Source: Flavobacterium sp. MDT1-60
GTDB lineage: Bacteria > Bacteroidota > Bacteroidia > Flavobacteriales > Flavobacteriaceae
Length of the DNA: 64,000 nt
Assembly: GCF_014844035.1 (NCBI RefSeq)
Contig: NZ_CP062159.1
Span: 4,526,001 to 4,590,000 of the forward strand
Direction of reading: 5' to 3'
The notes under the pieces are model-generated. The model saw nothing but the letters and a program-made list of their open reading frames with translations, made no database searches and was not told the DNA's origin. Below are positions 8,136-15,684 of the stretch, in pieces; position 1 is the stretch's first letter; each line of letters begins with the position of its first letter. Position numbers and translations under genes: made by a program.

Positions 8136-8516
8136 ATGAAAAAAAAGCAAGCCATTTTATTACTACTGACCCTTTTTTGTTTAGAGCTTTCTGCTCAAAA
8201 TGAGAATTACGTAACCAAAAGAATAGGCGAGAAATATGCTTATGTTGATGTAACCAAAACATATGAAAAAGTTGCCGCAAAAGGCTATAAGTCTATAGAT
8301 CTATTCCAAAAATTAGGAAATTCTTCGTACGCTATTTGCAATCTGGATAAAGCAGCGAAATGGTATGGCGAGTTATTTGCCATGACTTATGATTTAGATC
8401 AAATGTATTATTACCGATATGCAGAGTCTTTGCGGTTTATTTCTCAAAATGAAAAAGCCGATGCGCTAATTGAAAGATTGAAACGAAAATCTAAAGTGTT
8501 GGTTAACAAAAAATAG
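8136..8516 (+). CDS. Small secreted TPR-like protein
   Basis: 126 residues with a signal peptide ending LELSAQ. The mature part has helix-turn-helix units typical of TPRs (LDKAAKWYGELFAMTYDLDQ, MYYYRYAESLRFISQNEKAD). It resembles the N-terminal TPR portion of Bacteroidota OmpA/TPR/PD40 proteins (PorE-like), but the beta-propeller and OmpA parts are missing. It could be a stand-alone adaptor or a truncated family member. No partner gene is adjacent. Confidence 0.65.
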   Translation: MKKKQAILLLLTLFCLELSAQNENYVTKRIGEKYAYVDVTKTYEKVAAKGYKSIDLFQKLGNSSYAICNLDKAAKWYGELFAMTYDLDQMYYYRYAESLRFISQNEKADALIERLKRKSKVLVNKK

Positions 8517-8545
8517 AATTGGTATAAACTCCAGAATATCTTCTC

Positions 8546-8587
8546 CTAAAAATAAAAGCAGCTCAAGCCCTGCTTTTTATTTTTTGT
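8546..8587. terminator. Bidirectional terminator between convergent genes
   Basis: AAAATAAAAGCAG ... CTGCTTTTTATTTTTT can end transcription from both 8136-8516 (+) and 8595-9797 (-). Confidence 0.6.
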
Positions 8588-8594
8588 TTTTTCT

Positions 8595-9797
8595 TTAATT
8601 TGTTTCAGTAATAATTCTATACAATTCTTCACAATAAGTAAACTTGTCATTTTGCTGGGTTCTTTTATTTTCCTGCCCAGTTTCGTAAACCGAAACCTGA
8701 AACCAAAATAATACCCTAATAGCCATATTACGGGTTAAAAGATTTTTGTTGTCTAACTTCATAGCATTCAAATCCTTAATTTCAGATTTCCAAAACTTAA
8801 AATTAGTATTACTCTTAACTGATTTTAATTCCTGGTCAAAGCGAAGCGAAAGTTTATCTAAAATTTCATTTTCCCAAATCTTTATTTTCTCCATTGTTGC
8901 TATTTCATCTTTATACACTCTGGATTTTTTGATTTCGGCAATCTTAGCTCTTAGAAAATTGTCTTCATTTGTATTAAAAAATGTAATTCCTTTTTCGTAG
9001 GCATTCACCGAAAGGATCATTTCTTTATTCGCCTTTAAACTATCAGCTATTCTCAAATTGGCATGATAAATTCTTTTAATAATTGTATCGTTCTTTGGTC
9101 TTATATTTTTTCTATAGGCCTGAATTTCCAACCAGTCAAATGCGCGAAGCATTTCAGATTGTTTAGACCAAACATGGTTTTCATGAGAAATAAAAAGTGT
9201 GTTTACAATCTTTACATTATCCAGCCAATCTTTATTTTCTATCATTTCCTGATAATTCATATCTCTGTCTCCAACCATACCTACATAGGAGAAATTATTA
9301 GAAGGAGGTATAAACTTATCCATACCATTAAAAGAAGCGCTACAAGCAATAACCCCTTGAAAAGCACCCGTGGATATGCCAAAAAAACTAGCTAATCTTG
9401 CTCCACCCGAAAAACCTGCTATGTAAAGTTGTGAAGTATCAATAGCATAGGTTTGCAATACCTCATCAAATAATCTATTGGCAATAGCAACATTAGTTTG
9501 GGTTGATCCATTTCTTGAAGTATTAGAGCATACCAAAATATAATTGTACGTTTCTGCAGCCAGAATAAATGGCTCAATTCCTTTTTTACCTCTCCCGGCA
9601 GGTTCAAAAATAAAGACAACTGCCAATGGGGTTTTAGCATCGTATTTTTTAGGAAAATATATTGCATAAGATTCCGTTGGAGCAGTTGCAATTTTCACCG
9701 AATCGATAATAACTTCCGTTTGTAATAATTGCTTATTTTGAGCATAACCCAAAAACGTAACAAAAAGAAACAGAATGTAATAGATGGTATTTTTCAT
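8595..9797 (-). CDS. Secreted alpha/beta-hydrolase (PHB-depolymerase / feruloyl esterase-like) with helical C-terminal half
   Basis: 400 residues with a signal peptide ending FLGYAQ. The first 220 residues look like an alpha/beta hydrolase: VVFIFEPAGRG after the second strand, nucleophile elbow GFSGGARLA, then ISHENHVW with a plausible catalytic His. The last 180 residues are helical and charged with no recognised domain. A secreted esterase is likely; the substrate is not known. The start lies just 3' of the 9802-10362 gene on the same strand, but that gene carries a terminator, so separate transcription is likely. Confidence 0.7.
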   Translation of the reverse strand: MKNTIYYILFLFVTFLGYAQNKQLLQTEVIIDSVKIATAPTESYAIYFPKKYDAKTPLAVVFIFEPAGRGKKGIEPFILAAETYNYILVCSNTSRNGSTQTNVAIANRLFDEVLQTYAIDTSQLYIAGFSGGARLASFFGISTGAFQGVIACSASFNGMDKFIPPSNNFSYVGMVGDRDMNYQEMIENKDWLDNVKIVNTLFISHENHVWSKQSEMLRAFDWLEIQAYRKNIRPKNDTIIKRIYHANLRIADSLKANKEMILSVNAYEKGITFFNTNEDNFLRAKIAEIKKSRVYKDEIATMEKIKIWENEILDKLSLRFDQELKSVKSNTNFKFWKSEIKDLNAMKLDNKNLLTRNMAIRVLFWFQVSVYETGQENKRTQQNDKFTYCEELYRIITETN

Positions 9798-9801
9798 AAT
9801 A

Positions 9802-10362
9802 CTAAAATATAAAAAAACCTCCCATTTCTGAGAGGTTTCTATATAATTTAAAAAACAAAATTACATATTTCTTGTATACTCGAAACCAAACTTTGCTTGC
9901 ACAAATAGGATGCTCACGCCAGTCGGGAAAAGATCTGGTATCTTCTGCTAAATAAAAATCAATAATAATTTCCTTTTTATTATGGATATCGATAAAATCC
10001 GTCTCAATTGTATGATAATACATAGCGGCTAAATCTATTTGAAAAGACTTTCCTTCAAGATTTCTAGTTTTAAAAGAGTATTCTCCATCGGCTGTAGTGA
10101 GAAATTTAAAACAACCTGCTTCTGCTACTGCATACTGTAATGGTTTACGTGTTTTCAGGTCAAAAACATGTCCGCGTATAGTAACTACATCAAAAACTTG
10201 TCCGCGGAAATTAACAGTTTCATTTTCGCATTTTGATCGATTTTTACCTACTATCACCATATATCTCCCTTTGTTATTAGTTGGTAACTTCCTTTTAAGA
10301 GAAGAACATCCAGCTAAAACAAACAAGCAAACAATCAATAGTATAAAAGTATATCTTTTCAT
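9802..10362 (-). CDS. Lipoprotein with carboxypeptidase-regulatory-like domain, 3' end altered
   Basis: 186 residues. The signal is a lipoprotein type (LIVCLFVLAGC, Cys19). The middle (RGHVFDLKTRKPLQYAVAEA, then GEYSFKT) is a carboxypeptidase-regulatory/Ig-like beta-sandwich. The last about 25 codons run through the terminator hairpin at 9811-9838, and the stop lies beyond it, so the original stop was probably lost by a small frameshift. A decayed relative lies upstream at 10398-10556. Because these genes trail an effector-like lipoprotein operon, an accessory or immunity role is possible but unproven. Confidence 0.6.
   Translation of the reverse strand: MKRYTFILLIVCLFVLAGCSSLKRKLPTNNKGRYMVIVGKNRSKCENETVNFRGQVFDVVTIRGHVFDLKTRKPLQYAVAEAGCFKFLTTADGEYSFKTRNLEGKSFQIDLAAMYYHTIETDFIDIHNKKEIIIDFYLAEDTRSFPDWREHPICASKVWFRVYKKYVILFFKLYRNLSEMGGFFIF
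9811..9838 (-). terminator. AACCTCTCAGAAATGGGAGG-type terminator, copy 1
   Basis: Minus-strand hairpin AACCTCTCAGAAATGGGAGG followed by T-run. Identical hairpins occur at 12641, 15177 and 17267. Here it lies inside the reading frame of 9802-10362. Confidence 0.8.
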
Positions 10363-10397
10363 AGATAATATTTATTTCGAATTTAACATGAAACAAA

Positions 10398-10556
10398 CTA
10401 TTTCAAGTTATTGAGTTCTTTCTGCATTTGATCATGAGACCAACCAGTGGTACAATCAAACATAGGCCTATCATTTATAGCCAAGTAGAAATCAATTATT
10501 ACTTCTTTCCTGTTATAGATATTAATAATATCAGTTTCAAATAAACAATACACCGT
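10398..10556 (-). pseudogene. Remnant of a paralogue of the 9802-10362 lipoprotein
   Basis: The translated fragment ETDIINIYNRKEVIIDFYLA matches ETDFIDIHNKKEIIIDFYLA of the neighbouring lipoprotein. Signal peptide and beta-sandwich are missing; the 5' side is replaced by a palindromic repeat (10557-10621). The fragment keeps its own stop. Confidence 0.65.
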
Positions 10557-10621
10557 TGACGCGAGCGTCCCGTTCGTGAACGCAATGATCAGAACAAGCG
10601 GCATGCTCGCGCCAGCAGGAC
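10557..10621. repeat. GCGAGCG-type palindromic repeat
   Basis: GACGCGAGCGTCCCGTTCGT ... GCATGCTCGCGCCAGCAGGA. GC-rich in an AT-rich region. Related copies occur at 13656-13689, 14775-14808 and 15291-15322. It resembles REP-like elements. Confidence 0.6.
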
Positions 10622-10652
10622 GAAAATTATTCAATACTTTCGAATATTTAGA

Positions 10653-11108
10653 TTAGTACGTTATAAATAAACTTTCATCTCCCTTAGTAATATAATCAAA
10701 AGAAAATATCTTATCATTTATCACAGAAAAATACATTACAGGATTATTTTTACTTATCAAAATAAAAATATTATCAGATGTTTTAGAAAAAACAGCTTTA
10801 ACACCTTTGTACTCATTATACGGCACGACAGAAAAATTTGCTGGATTAATCAAAGAACTTTTTTCCTTTTTTATTTTCTTTAAATGCTTATCAAGAATTT
10901 TTATTCTATCTTCAGTACTATATTTTGTATTATTAATGGGTTCAAAATATATATAGTTATCGGCAATAAATTTTGTATTATTCTTTTCAAAAAAAACGGC
11001 TTTTACAAAATGATTTATGACCATTTCATTCGTTTTGTTCTGACTTTCAGCAACAATTGTTTTTAATAAAAACATTATGACTAGTAAAATAAATTTATAT
11101 TTTTTCAT
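10653..11108 (-). CDS. Small secreted protein, candidate immunity partner of effector lipoprotein 1
   Basis: 151 residues from the ATG at 11108, two bases after the stop of the effector lipoprotein, so translation is probably coupled. A signal peptide (FILLVIMFLLKTIVAESQ) precedes a small alpha/beta domain without recognised motifs. The frame extends 10 codons upstream into the lipoprotein gene, but the signal peptide fixes the start. Position, size and export to the same compartment fit an immunity protein for the thiol-hydrolase-like tip. This is inference. Confidence 0.55.
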   Translation of the reverse strand: MKKYKFILLVIMFLLKTIVAESQNKTNEMVINHFVKAVFFEKNNTKFIADNYIYFEPINNTKYSTEDRIKILDKHLKKIKKEKSSLINPANFSVVPYNEYKGVKAVFSKTSDNIFILISKNNPVMYFSVINDKIFSFDYITKGDESLFITY

Positions 11109-11109
11109 T

Positions 11110-12480
11110 TTAACATCCTCCTTTCTTTTTTGGGGCATTCCCTCTAGTTATATTTTTACTCACTCCATTTGGAGCACTCATATTTCTTATATCCTGACCT
11201 AAATCCCCCGGATTTCGGCCTTTAAAATTTACAATAACAGCATTATAAGAACCTGTAGTTTTTGGTAAATTTAAGCCTCCTTTTTCAGCTGCTCCAATTG
11301 CAAAATCGCTACAATTATAATTATTTAGGTCATATGTTTTAGAGTAATTATTAATATAATTAATCACATTTGCCAATTTAGCAGCATCAATTTCAACCGA
11401 AATACTTACATGGTACAAAGTACTATTATTGTCGTGTAGTTCACTGTTTTGAGAAGATATAAGTGAAGCGTTTGGGCTGTCTGGGTAAAATCCCAAAACA
11501 CGTTGTATTGTCCCTTGTTGAATACCAATAAAGGCATGACCAACTCTGTTTTCTCCCATTTTATCCCTTGTGTTCTCATTTGGCTGTTGAACATAAATAG
11601 TTAATACAGCAGGTTTAGTTTTATCAAAACATTTTGTTTCTTCTTTAGGGTCAACTTTCTGTCCCTCTATGTTAATAACAATGGAAGTTGCCGTTCCACT
11701 TCCACCACTACTCGCCCCACCACCGTTTGGCGAAGTATAACCACCTGTATCACCACCACCACTTACAGGAGAACGCGGCCCATAATATTCAACTGGACTT
11801 CCTTTACTTGGAGCATTTACAGGAACTTCTCTTAATACTGTTCCTGGAAGATTTATTGATGTTGAAGAATCGCCTCCTGACTTACCACCACATCCACCAT
11901 CGCCAAAATCAGCGTAAACACAAGGAGCTTCAATTGGAGCTTTATTTGTTGAATTTCTCTTAGTATAATCTATAACTTCTACAACACCAGTTTCTATAAC
12001 TTGATTGTTCTCAAATCTGGCTGCTCTAACAAAACCAGTCTTTAAATCCCAAACACTAATAAAACCAGTAAAGTTACCGCCATCAATAGAATGACTGCTT
12101 AACGGAACATATTTATTAGTAGCAATTTCGTAAACTAACGCCTTGTAATCTTCCTTGCCTGTCTTGTAAATATACAATCTTTGCTCCCAAAATTCCCTGT
12201 CATCTTTTTTAGATTCAATTATAGGTACAATTGTTGTTTCTGTGCCATCTTCTGAATTTGTGATTTTTGCTTCATCCCAGTTGTACTGTAAACTATCTAA
12301 CAAAAAATAATTCTCACCTTCGGATTCATATTTGTCAAACCACTTTTGTGTTTCTTTTAATTTACCGTTTGAATTCCCGCCTTGTTTTTCTAAGTTCTCA
12401 TCGCTGGCACAATTAGCAGACAGCATAAGAATGCACAAGAAAAGTGTAATTCTCTTTAAAAATTTAATTTTTTGGTTCAT
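11110..12480 (-). CDS. Polymorphic effector-like lipoprotein 1 with permuted NlpC/P60- or LRAT-like C-terminal domain
   Basis: 456 residues. Lipobox LMLSANC gives lipid-attached Cys24. Residues about 30-205 form a conserved domain shared almost exactly with the gene at 15685-17067. A Gly/Pro/Ser-rich linker follows (about 206-275). The C-terminal domain is unrelated to the other copy: GHAFIGIQQG with His315 and NYNCSDFAIGA with Cys390. His-before-Cys order is seen in circularly permuted papain-like hydrolases (LRAT/YiiX type), which act on amide or acyl bonds. The tail ends KKKGGC. Layout (constant anchor, flexible linker, exchangeable enzyme tip, small downstream gene) fits a polymorphic toxin or surface effector. 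I do not recognise the N-terminal domain. Confidence 0.7.
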   Translation of the reverse strand: MNQKIKFLKRITLFLCILMLSANCASDENLEKQGGNSNGKLKETQKWFDKYESEGENYFLLDSLQYNWDEAKITNSEDGTETTIVPIIESKKDDREFWEQRLYIYKTGKEDYKALVYEIATNKYVPLSSHSIDGGNFTGFISVWDLKTGFVRAARFENNQVIETGVVEVIDYTKRNSTNKAPIEAPCVYADFGDGGCGGKSGGDSSTSINLPGTVLREVPVNAPSKGSPVEYYGPRSPVSGGGDTGGYTSPNGGGASSGGSGTATSIVINIEGQKVDPKEETKCFDKTKPAVLTIYVQQPNENTRDKMGENRVGHAFIGIQQGTIQRVLGFYPDSPNASLISSQNSELHDNNSTLYHVSISVEIDAAKLANVINYINNYSKTYDLNNYNCSDFAIGAAEKGGLNLPKTTGSYNAVIVNFKGRNPGDLGQDIRNMSAPNGVSKNITRGNAPKKKGGC

Positions 12481-12640
12481 AATTTTAAGGTTTTAGATTA
12501 ATTAAAACCAAATTATGACACTAAAAATCAAACACTTGACACTTAAAGATTAACGAATATTAATATAAGACATTTTTTTTAACGCTAAATTATTTACAAT
12601 ATTTAGCCAATTTTGAAATATCCTGACATAATTTTAAATA
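12481..12640 (-). promoter_or_regulatory. Conserved leader, copy 1
   Basis: The 160 bp before the effector lipoprotein 1 start match the leaders at 15032-15176 and 17109-17266, including AATTTTAAGGTTTTA, CACTTGACA and TATCCTGACATAATTT. The promoter should lie here; the exact boxes are not clear. Confidence 0.55.
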
Positions 12641-12667
12641 AAAAAACCTCCCATTTCTGAGAGGTTT
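12641..12667 (-). terminator. AACCTCTCAGAAATGGGAGG-type terminator, copy 2
   Basis: Lies 3' of the XRE gene on the minus strand and just upstream of the conserved leader. Confidence 0.8.
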
Positions 12668-12681
12668 ATGAATTAATATCT

Positions 12682-13095
12682 TTATTTCTGCTTTAGTAAT
12701 TTCTCTAAATATTCGATTTTGTCTTTTTCAGCCTGAAGTAAACGTTCGTAGAGCTTTTTATTTTCTTCTACTGTTTCCATTAACTTATCTAATGGATTAA
12801 AAGTGCAATTATTATTATTTCCAAAATGGCTATTATTCACAGCTTCATGAAAACTATTGAAATAATTAATAACTCCTTCTTCCGAAAAATTCTTAATTGC
12901 TTCTACCGTTACACCAAGTGCTTTTGCCACTTCAATCAATTTTGCCTCATCGATAGTCTCGCTATTTTCCAGAGCTGATATAGCTTGTTGGTTTGTTCCT
13001 AAAGCTTGTGCCAAAGCTTCCTGTTTCATATCACGAAGTTCACGAATACGGCTTATTTTTCGCCCTATATGGTTTGGTTTTGTTAGTGTGCTCAT
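12682..13095 (-). CDS. XRE-family DNA-binding protein with C-terminal coiled coil
   Basis: 137 residues. Residues 10-70 form a Cro/CI helix-turn-helix (RELRDMKQEALAQALGTNQQ, AISALENSE). The tail from about 105 is a charged coiled coil (ENKKLYERLLQAEKDKIEYL), a layout common in Bacteroidota. It lies between the two effector lipoprotein genes and may regulate them or just be a neighbour. Terminator copy 2 follows it. Confidence 0.8.
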   Translation of the reverse strand: MSTLTKPNHIGRKISRIRELRDMKQEALAQALGTNQQAISALENSETIDEAKLIEVAKALGVTVEAIKNFSEEGVINYFNSFHEAVNNSHFGNNNNCTFNPLDKLMETVEENKKLYERLLQAEKDKIEYLEKLLKQK

Positions 13096-13307
13096 AATTC
13101 AAAGATAATAATTAAGTATAATAACCTCAGCGGCAAAATGTAAAAAACATATTTAGTACTGTACAATACGGCTAAAAATGATTGGGTACAGCACCATCTA
13201 TTGCTTTCTTCGCCGGGCTAAACAAAAGTACGATTTTTCTTTCGATAAAATTATAAAAGTCAAGTTGTAAAACGTTTAACAAGATACAAATTAAAAATAT
13301 ACGCCTT

Positions 13308-13631
13308 ATGAAAACCAATGAAACAGAAACTTTAGAAAGACTAAGAACATTAACTGCCTTACATTTCCGCACCTTAAAACCTGCCAATGACGAATCTAAA
13401 ACCTATACCGCCCAAATTAATGTTTTAAATTATTATGAGTTGGGTTGCATCATCAGCGATATGATAAAATTATGCATTTTGGCACTCGATCACGATATGC
13501 ATAATGTTGGAGAAAAGAAAAAACAATCTATTAATGTGAGTTTGATTTTAGAAACTGTTTTACAGCTGTTTCCTTTGGATGAAATGGAGTTTTTGAGTTA
13601 TGTTGGGGAGATGGTTGGTGAAAAGTCTTAA
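13308..13631 (+). CDS. Conserved hypothetical cytoplasmic protein
   Basis: 107 residues, helical, with no signal peptide, membrane segment or recognised domain (MKTNETETLERLRTLTALHF start; LFPLDEMEFLSYVGEM near the end). It is divergently transcribed from the XRE gene, with about 210 bp between them. Codon use looks like that of its neighbours. Function unknown. Confidence 0.55.
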   Translation: MKTNETETLERLRTLTALHFRTLKPANDESKTYTAQINVLNYYELGCIISDMIKLCILALDHDMHNVGEKKKQSINVSLILETVLQLFPLDEMEFLSYVGEMVGEKS

Positions 13632-13655
13632 ATTATATAACCGTATATTCATTGG

Positions 13656-13689
13656 CTGGCGCGAGCGGGACGCTCGCGCTAGCGGGGAT
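13656..13689. repeat. GCGAGCGGGACGCTCGC palindromic repeat
   Basis: GGCGCGAGCGGGACGCTCGC hairpin followed by GCTAGCGGGG; GC-rich REP-like unit. Confidence 0.65.
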
Positions 13690-13736
13690 CATAAATTTAC
13701 AAATATTTTAAAACCAGCATGTTAATTTAGAAACAA

Positions 13737-13766
13737 AAAAACCTGCTCGAGTTAACGAACAGGTTT
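13737..13766 (-). terminator. Terminator of the small membrane protein gene 13852-14223
   Basis: Minus-strand AAACCTGTTCG-ttaact-CGAGCAGGTTTTTTT hairpin with T-run. Confidence 0.65.
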
Positions 13767-13851
13767 TACAGTTAAATTATAACAAAAATAACAATCATAC
13801 TTATTGTATACTATATTTTAATTATTAATAAACTTTTCGAAAATTTTTGAT

Positions 13852-14223
13852 TTATCTTTTTTGATTTAGTTTTATAACCCCTATTGATGATATTATAAAA
13901 GTCAAAAAAAGAAATAAAAACAAAAAATCGATTCTTTTATAATTAATTATTAAACTAGGTATCTGTATTATTAATAAACCTAAAAAGCAAAAAAGTAAAA
14001 TTTTATTGTTTTTACTAATAAAAAAAACAACTAAAGTAGCCAATATAGGTACAACAAAAAGTCCTTGCCAAAATATCGGATCTAAATGACCAAATATGCT
14101 CATAATGAATAGCCATAAACAATATAATAAAAAAGCAAAATATGGAATTCCATTTTCACTAAGTCTTGGTAGCATTAAAAATGAAATTATTGCTACTATT
14201 TTTAGAATTTTTATTAAGGACAT
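13852..14223 (-). CDS. Small polytopic membrane protein, candidate immunity protein of the orphan effector tip
   Basis: 123 residues with about four hydrophobic segments (near 5-20, 28-45, 52-69, 73-112) and very few charges. No family recognised. It starts 7 bases after the stop of a broken effector tip (14231-14506), the same tight arrangement as the intact effector/partner pairs. An immunity role is inferred from position only. Confidence 0.55.
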   Translation of the reverse strand: MSLIKILKIVAIISFLMLPRLSENGIPYFAFLLYCLWLFIMSIFGHLDPIFWQGLFVVPILATLVVFFISKNNKILLFCFLGLLIIQIPSLIINYKRIDFLFLFLFLTFIISSIGVIKLNQKR

Positions 14224-14230
14224 ATTTTTT

Positions 14231-14506
14231 TTATTTAGATGCGTTATTGGATGCTGAAGTATGATTTGGAAGAGTGTTTAATATATTTACCACAGTGTTT
14301 GGAGTGTCAATATATCCTGAAGTTGAAATACCGGCTATATTCAATACATGAGTAGCAAAATCAAAACAATTATTAAAACTTAAATCATATGTTGCATTTT
14401 GGTATGTCTAAGATAAATTTATTATTTGCTGCAGTTGTGTGCCAGTAATACTCATGCTAGCTGAAGAAACTCCGCAACAGTGCATGCTCAACACGAGGGA
14501 ATTGGT
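14231..14506 (-). pseudogene. Orphan, decayed effector C-terminal domain (permuted thiol-hydrolase type)
   Basis: Not open as a single frame. The minus strand reads TNSLVLSMHCCGVSSASMSI, then QLQQIINLS, an in-frame TAG at 14408-14410, then TYQNATYDLSFNNCFDFATH and onward to a TAA at 14231-14233. The motif YDLSFNNCFDFA matches YDLNNYNCSDFA of effector lipoprotein 1. The anchor domain and linker are missing and TAG also closes the 5' side. I read it as a decaying spare tip. Confidence 0.65.
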
Positions 14507-14550
14507 CTAATATTTATTTTGATGATTCCTTACTAATTTGTATAAAAAAT

Positions 14551-14724
14551 CTATTGCAAAAAGCACAAAGAAAATAATATTAAAAATGTTGCAACTGCTG
14601 TATAAGTGAATGCATAATAGGTGTCATGTATATTGATATCTAACATAAATTCTGTTGGATAAATATAGCCGTAAATTAACAGTCCTATACCTAAAATTAA
14701 AAAAGTGTAAATAAAGTATTTCAT
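14551..14724 (-). CDS. Small membrane protein, 57 residues
   Basis: MKYFIYTFLILGIGLLIYGY start, then DINIHDTYYAFTY and a second hydrophobic segment to a TAG at 14551-14553. Two membrane helices. Codon use is normal for the region. It sits in the array of small genes between the effector ghosts. A downstream in-phase shadow suggests the original protein may have been longer. Function unknown; candidate immunity gene. Confidence 0.5.
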   Translation of the reverse strand: MKYFIYTFLILGIGLLIYGYIYPTEFMLDINIHDTYYAFTYTAVATFLILFSLCFLQ

Positions 14725-14774
14725 AATCTTGTATAATATTCATGCAAAAAGAATGCATTAAAAAAAGTAAAATC

Positions 14775-14808
14775 CTCCGCTAGCGCTGGACACACGACAG
14801 CAGGGGTC
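14775..14808. repeat. Degenerate GC-rich palindromic repeat
   Basis: CCGCTAGCGCTGGACACACG ... CAGCAGGGG, a degraded relative of the repeat at 13656-13689. Confidence 0.4.
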
Positions 14809-14860
14809 AATAAAATAAAAGCAAAAATTGGAGTGTATATTCCCATTTTAAAGTTCAAAT

Positions 14861-14980
14861 CTATTTACTTTTTTTATAAATTTTATACAATAAATATATT
14901 ACTGCTATCCAAAATATAATACATAATATCTGCCATATAAATAGCATAATATTAAAATCGTCTATTATTACCATTTCCAT
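14861..14980 (-). CDS. Very small membrane peptide, 39 residues
   Basis: MEMVIIDDFNIMLFIWQILC, continuing as one hydrophobic helix with a basic tail YKIYKKSK and TAG at 14861-14863. Single-helix peptides with such tails are common in Bacteroidota. It lies 28 bp after the ghost lipoprotein start. Function unknown. Confidence 0.45.
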   Translation of the reverse strand: MEMVIIDDFNIMLFIWQILCIIFWIAVIYLLYKIYKKSK

Positions 14981-15007
14981 AAATACAATTTTATTTTACT
15001 CTATTCC

Positions 15008-15031
15008 CTAAAATTTTAATTTTTGGTTCAT
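15008..15031 (-). pseudogene. Ghost start of a third effector lipoprotein
   Basis: The ATG at 15031 is followed by MNQKLKF and a TAG (15008-15010). MNQKIKF is the start of effector lipoprotein 1, and the leader upstream is the conserved one. The body of the gene has been deleted. Confidence 0.65.
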
Positions 15032-15176
15032 AATTTTAAGGTTTTAAATTAATTAAAACTAAATTATCACTTTGACACTAAAAATTTAAAAAACATTAAA
15101 ATAAGATATTTTTTTTTTAACAATAAATTATTTACAATTTTTAATCAGTATAGAAACATCTTGACATAGTTTAAAC
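15032..15176 (-). promoter_or_regulatory. Conserved leader, copy 2
   Basis: Matches 12481-12640 and 17109-17266 (AATTTTAAGGTTTTAAATTA, TATAGAAACATCTTGACATA). It now drives only the ghost start and the small genes downstream. Confidence 0.55.
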
Positions 15177-15206
15177 AAAAAAACCTCCCATTTCTGAGAG
15201 GTTTTT
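15177..15206 (-). terminator. AACCTCTCAGAAATGGGAGG-type terminator, copy 3
   Basis: Lies 3' of the 15325-15684 gene on the minus strand; strong T-run. Confidence 0.85.
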
Positions 15207-15290
15207 TGTTTTCAGTTAATCCACTTTAGTTTAAAGGATTAGAAAATCATTCAATATCCTCTAATATATTAATATTCTGGATTAACAATC

Positions 15291-15322
15291 TGCACGAGCG
15301 AGACTCGCGCGCCAGAGGGGGG
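15291..15322. repeat. GC-rich palindromic repeat
   Basis: GCACGAGCGAGACTCGCGCG followed by CCAGAGGGGG; relative of 13656-13689, placed just 3' of the 15325-15684 stop. Confidence 0.55.
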
Positions 15323-15324
15323 AT

Positions 15325-15684
15325 TTAATCATAAATTGTTCTAAAAATATATGCAACACGATAATATTGGTTTTGGTCTTCTAAAAAAACATAAAAAACA
15401 TTTTGTTTATTTGGATTATCATTTTTGATGATATTATTCAAATCATTTCTGTCAATGTTTACTTCTAATTTTCCGTTACCAACAATAAGAGAACTAGAAC
15501 TAAAAAATATTTTTCTTTTATTTATTAATATTCTAAAACCTGATATTTCTTGCTCATCACCTTTTACCCTGTACGTAATTTCATCCATCTTTCTGTTAAA
15601 TTTAAAAACATAAATATCATCTTTTTGTTGAGAAAAAATAGTTAAACTTGTTAATGCAAGGATTAATAAAAATAGCTTTTTCAT
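15325..15684 (-). CDS. Small secreted protein, candidate immunity partner of effector lipoprotein 2
   Basis: 119 residues with a signal peptide ending SLTIFSQ and a beta-rich mature part (DIYVFKFNRKMDEITYRVKG; NVFYVFLEDQNQYYRVAYIF). Its ATG directly abuts the stop of effector lipoprotein 2 (15685), so the two are translationally linked. No known family. It has no similarity to the partner of lipoprotein 1, as expected if each partner matches its own effector tip. The immunity role is inferred. Confidence 0.55.
   Translation of the reverse strand: MKKLFLLILALTSLTIFSQQKDDIYVFKFNRKMDEITYRVKGDEQEISGFRILINKRKIFFSSSSLIVGNGKLEVNIDRNDLNNIIKNDNPNKQNVFYVFLEDQNQYYRVAYIFRTIYD

Noticed and set aside
11688..11963. 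Open frame rich in His, antisense to effector lipoprotein 1 (and its twin at 16329-16592)
   Set aside because: Mirror of the Gly/Pro/Ser-rich linker; no start context, no family, opposite strand to a clear gene.
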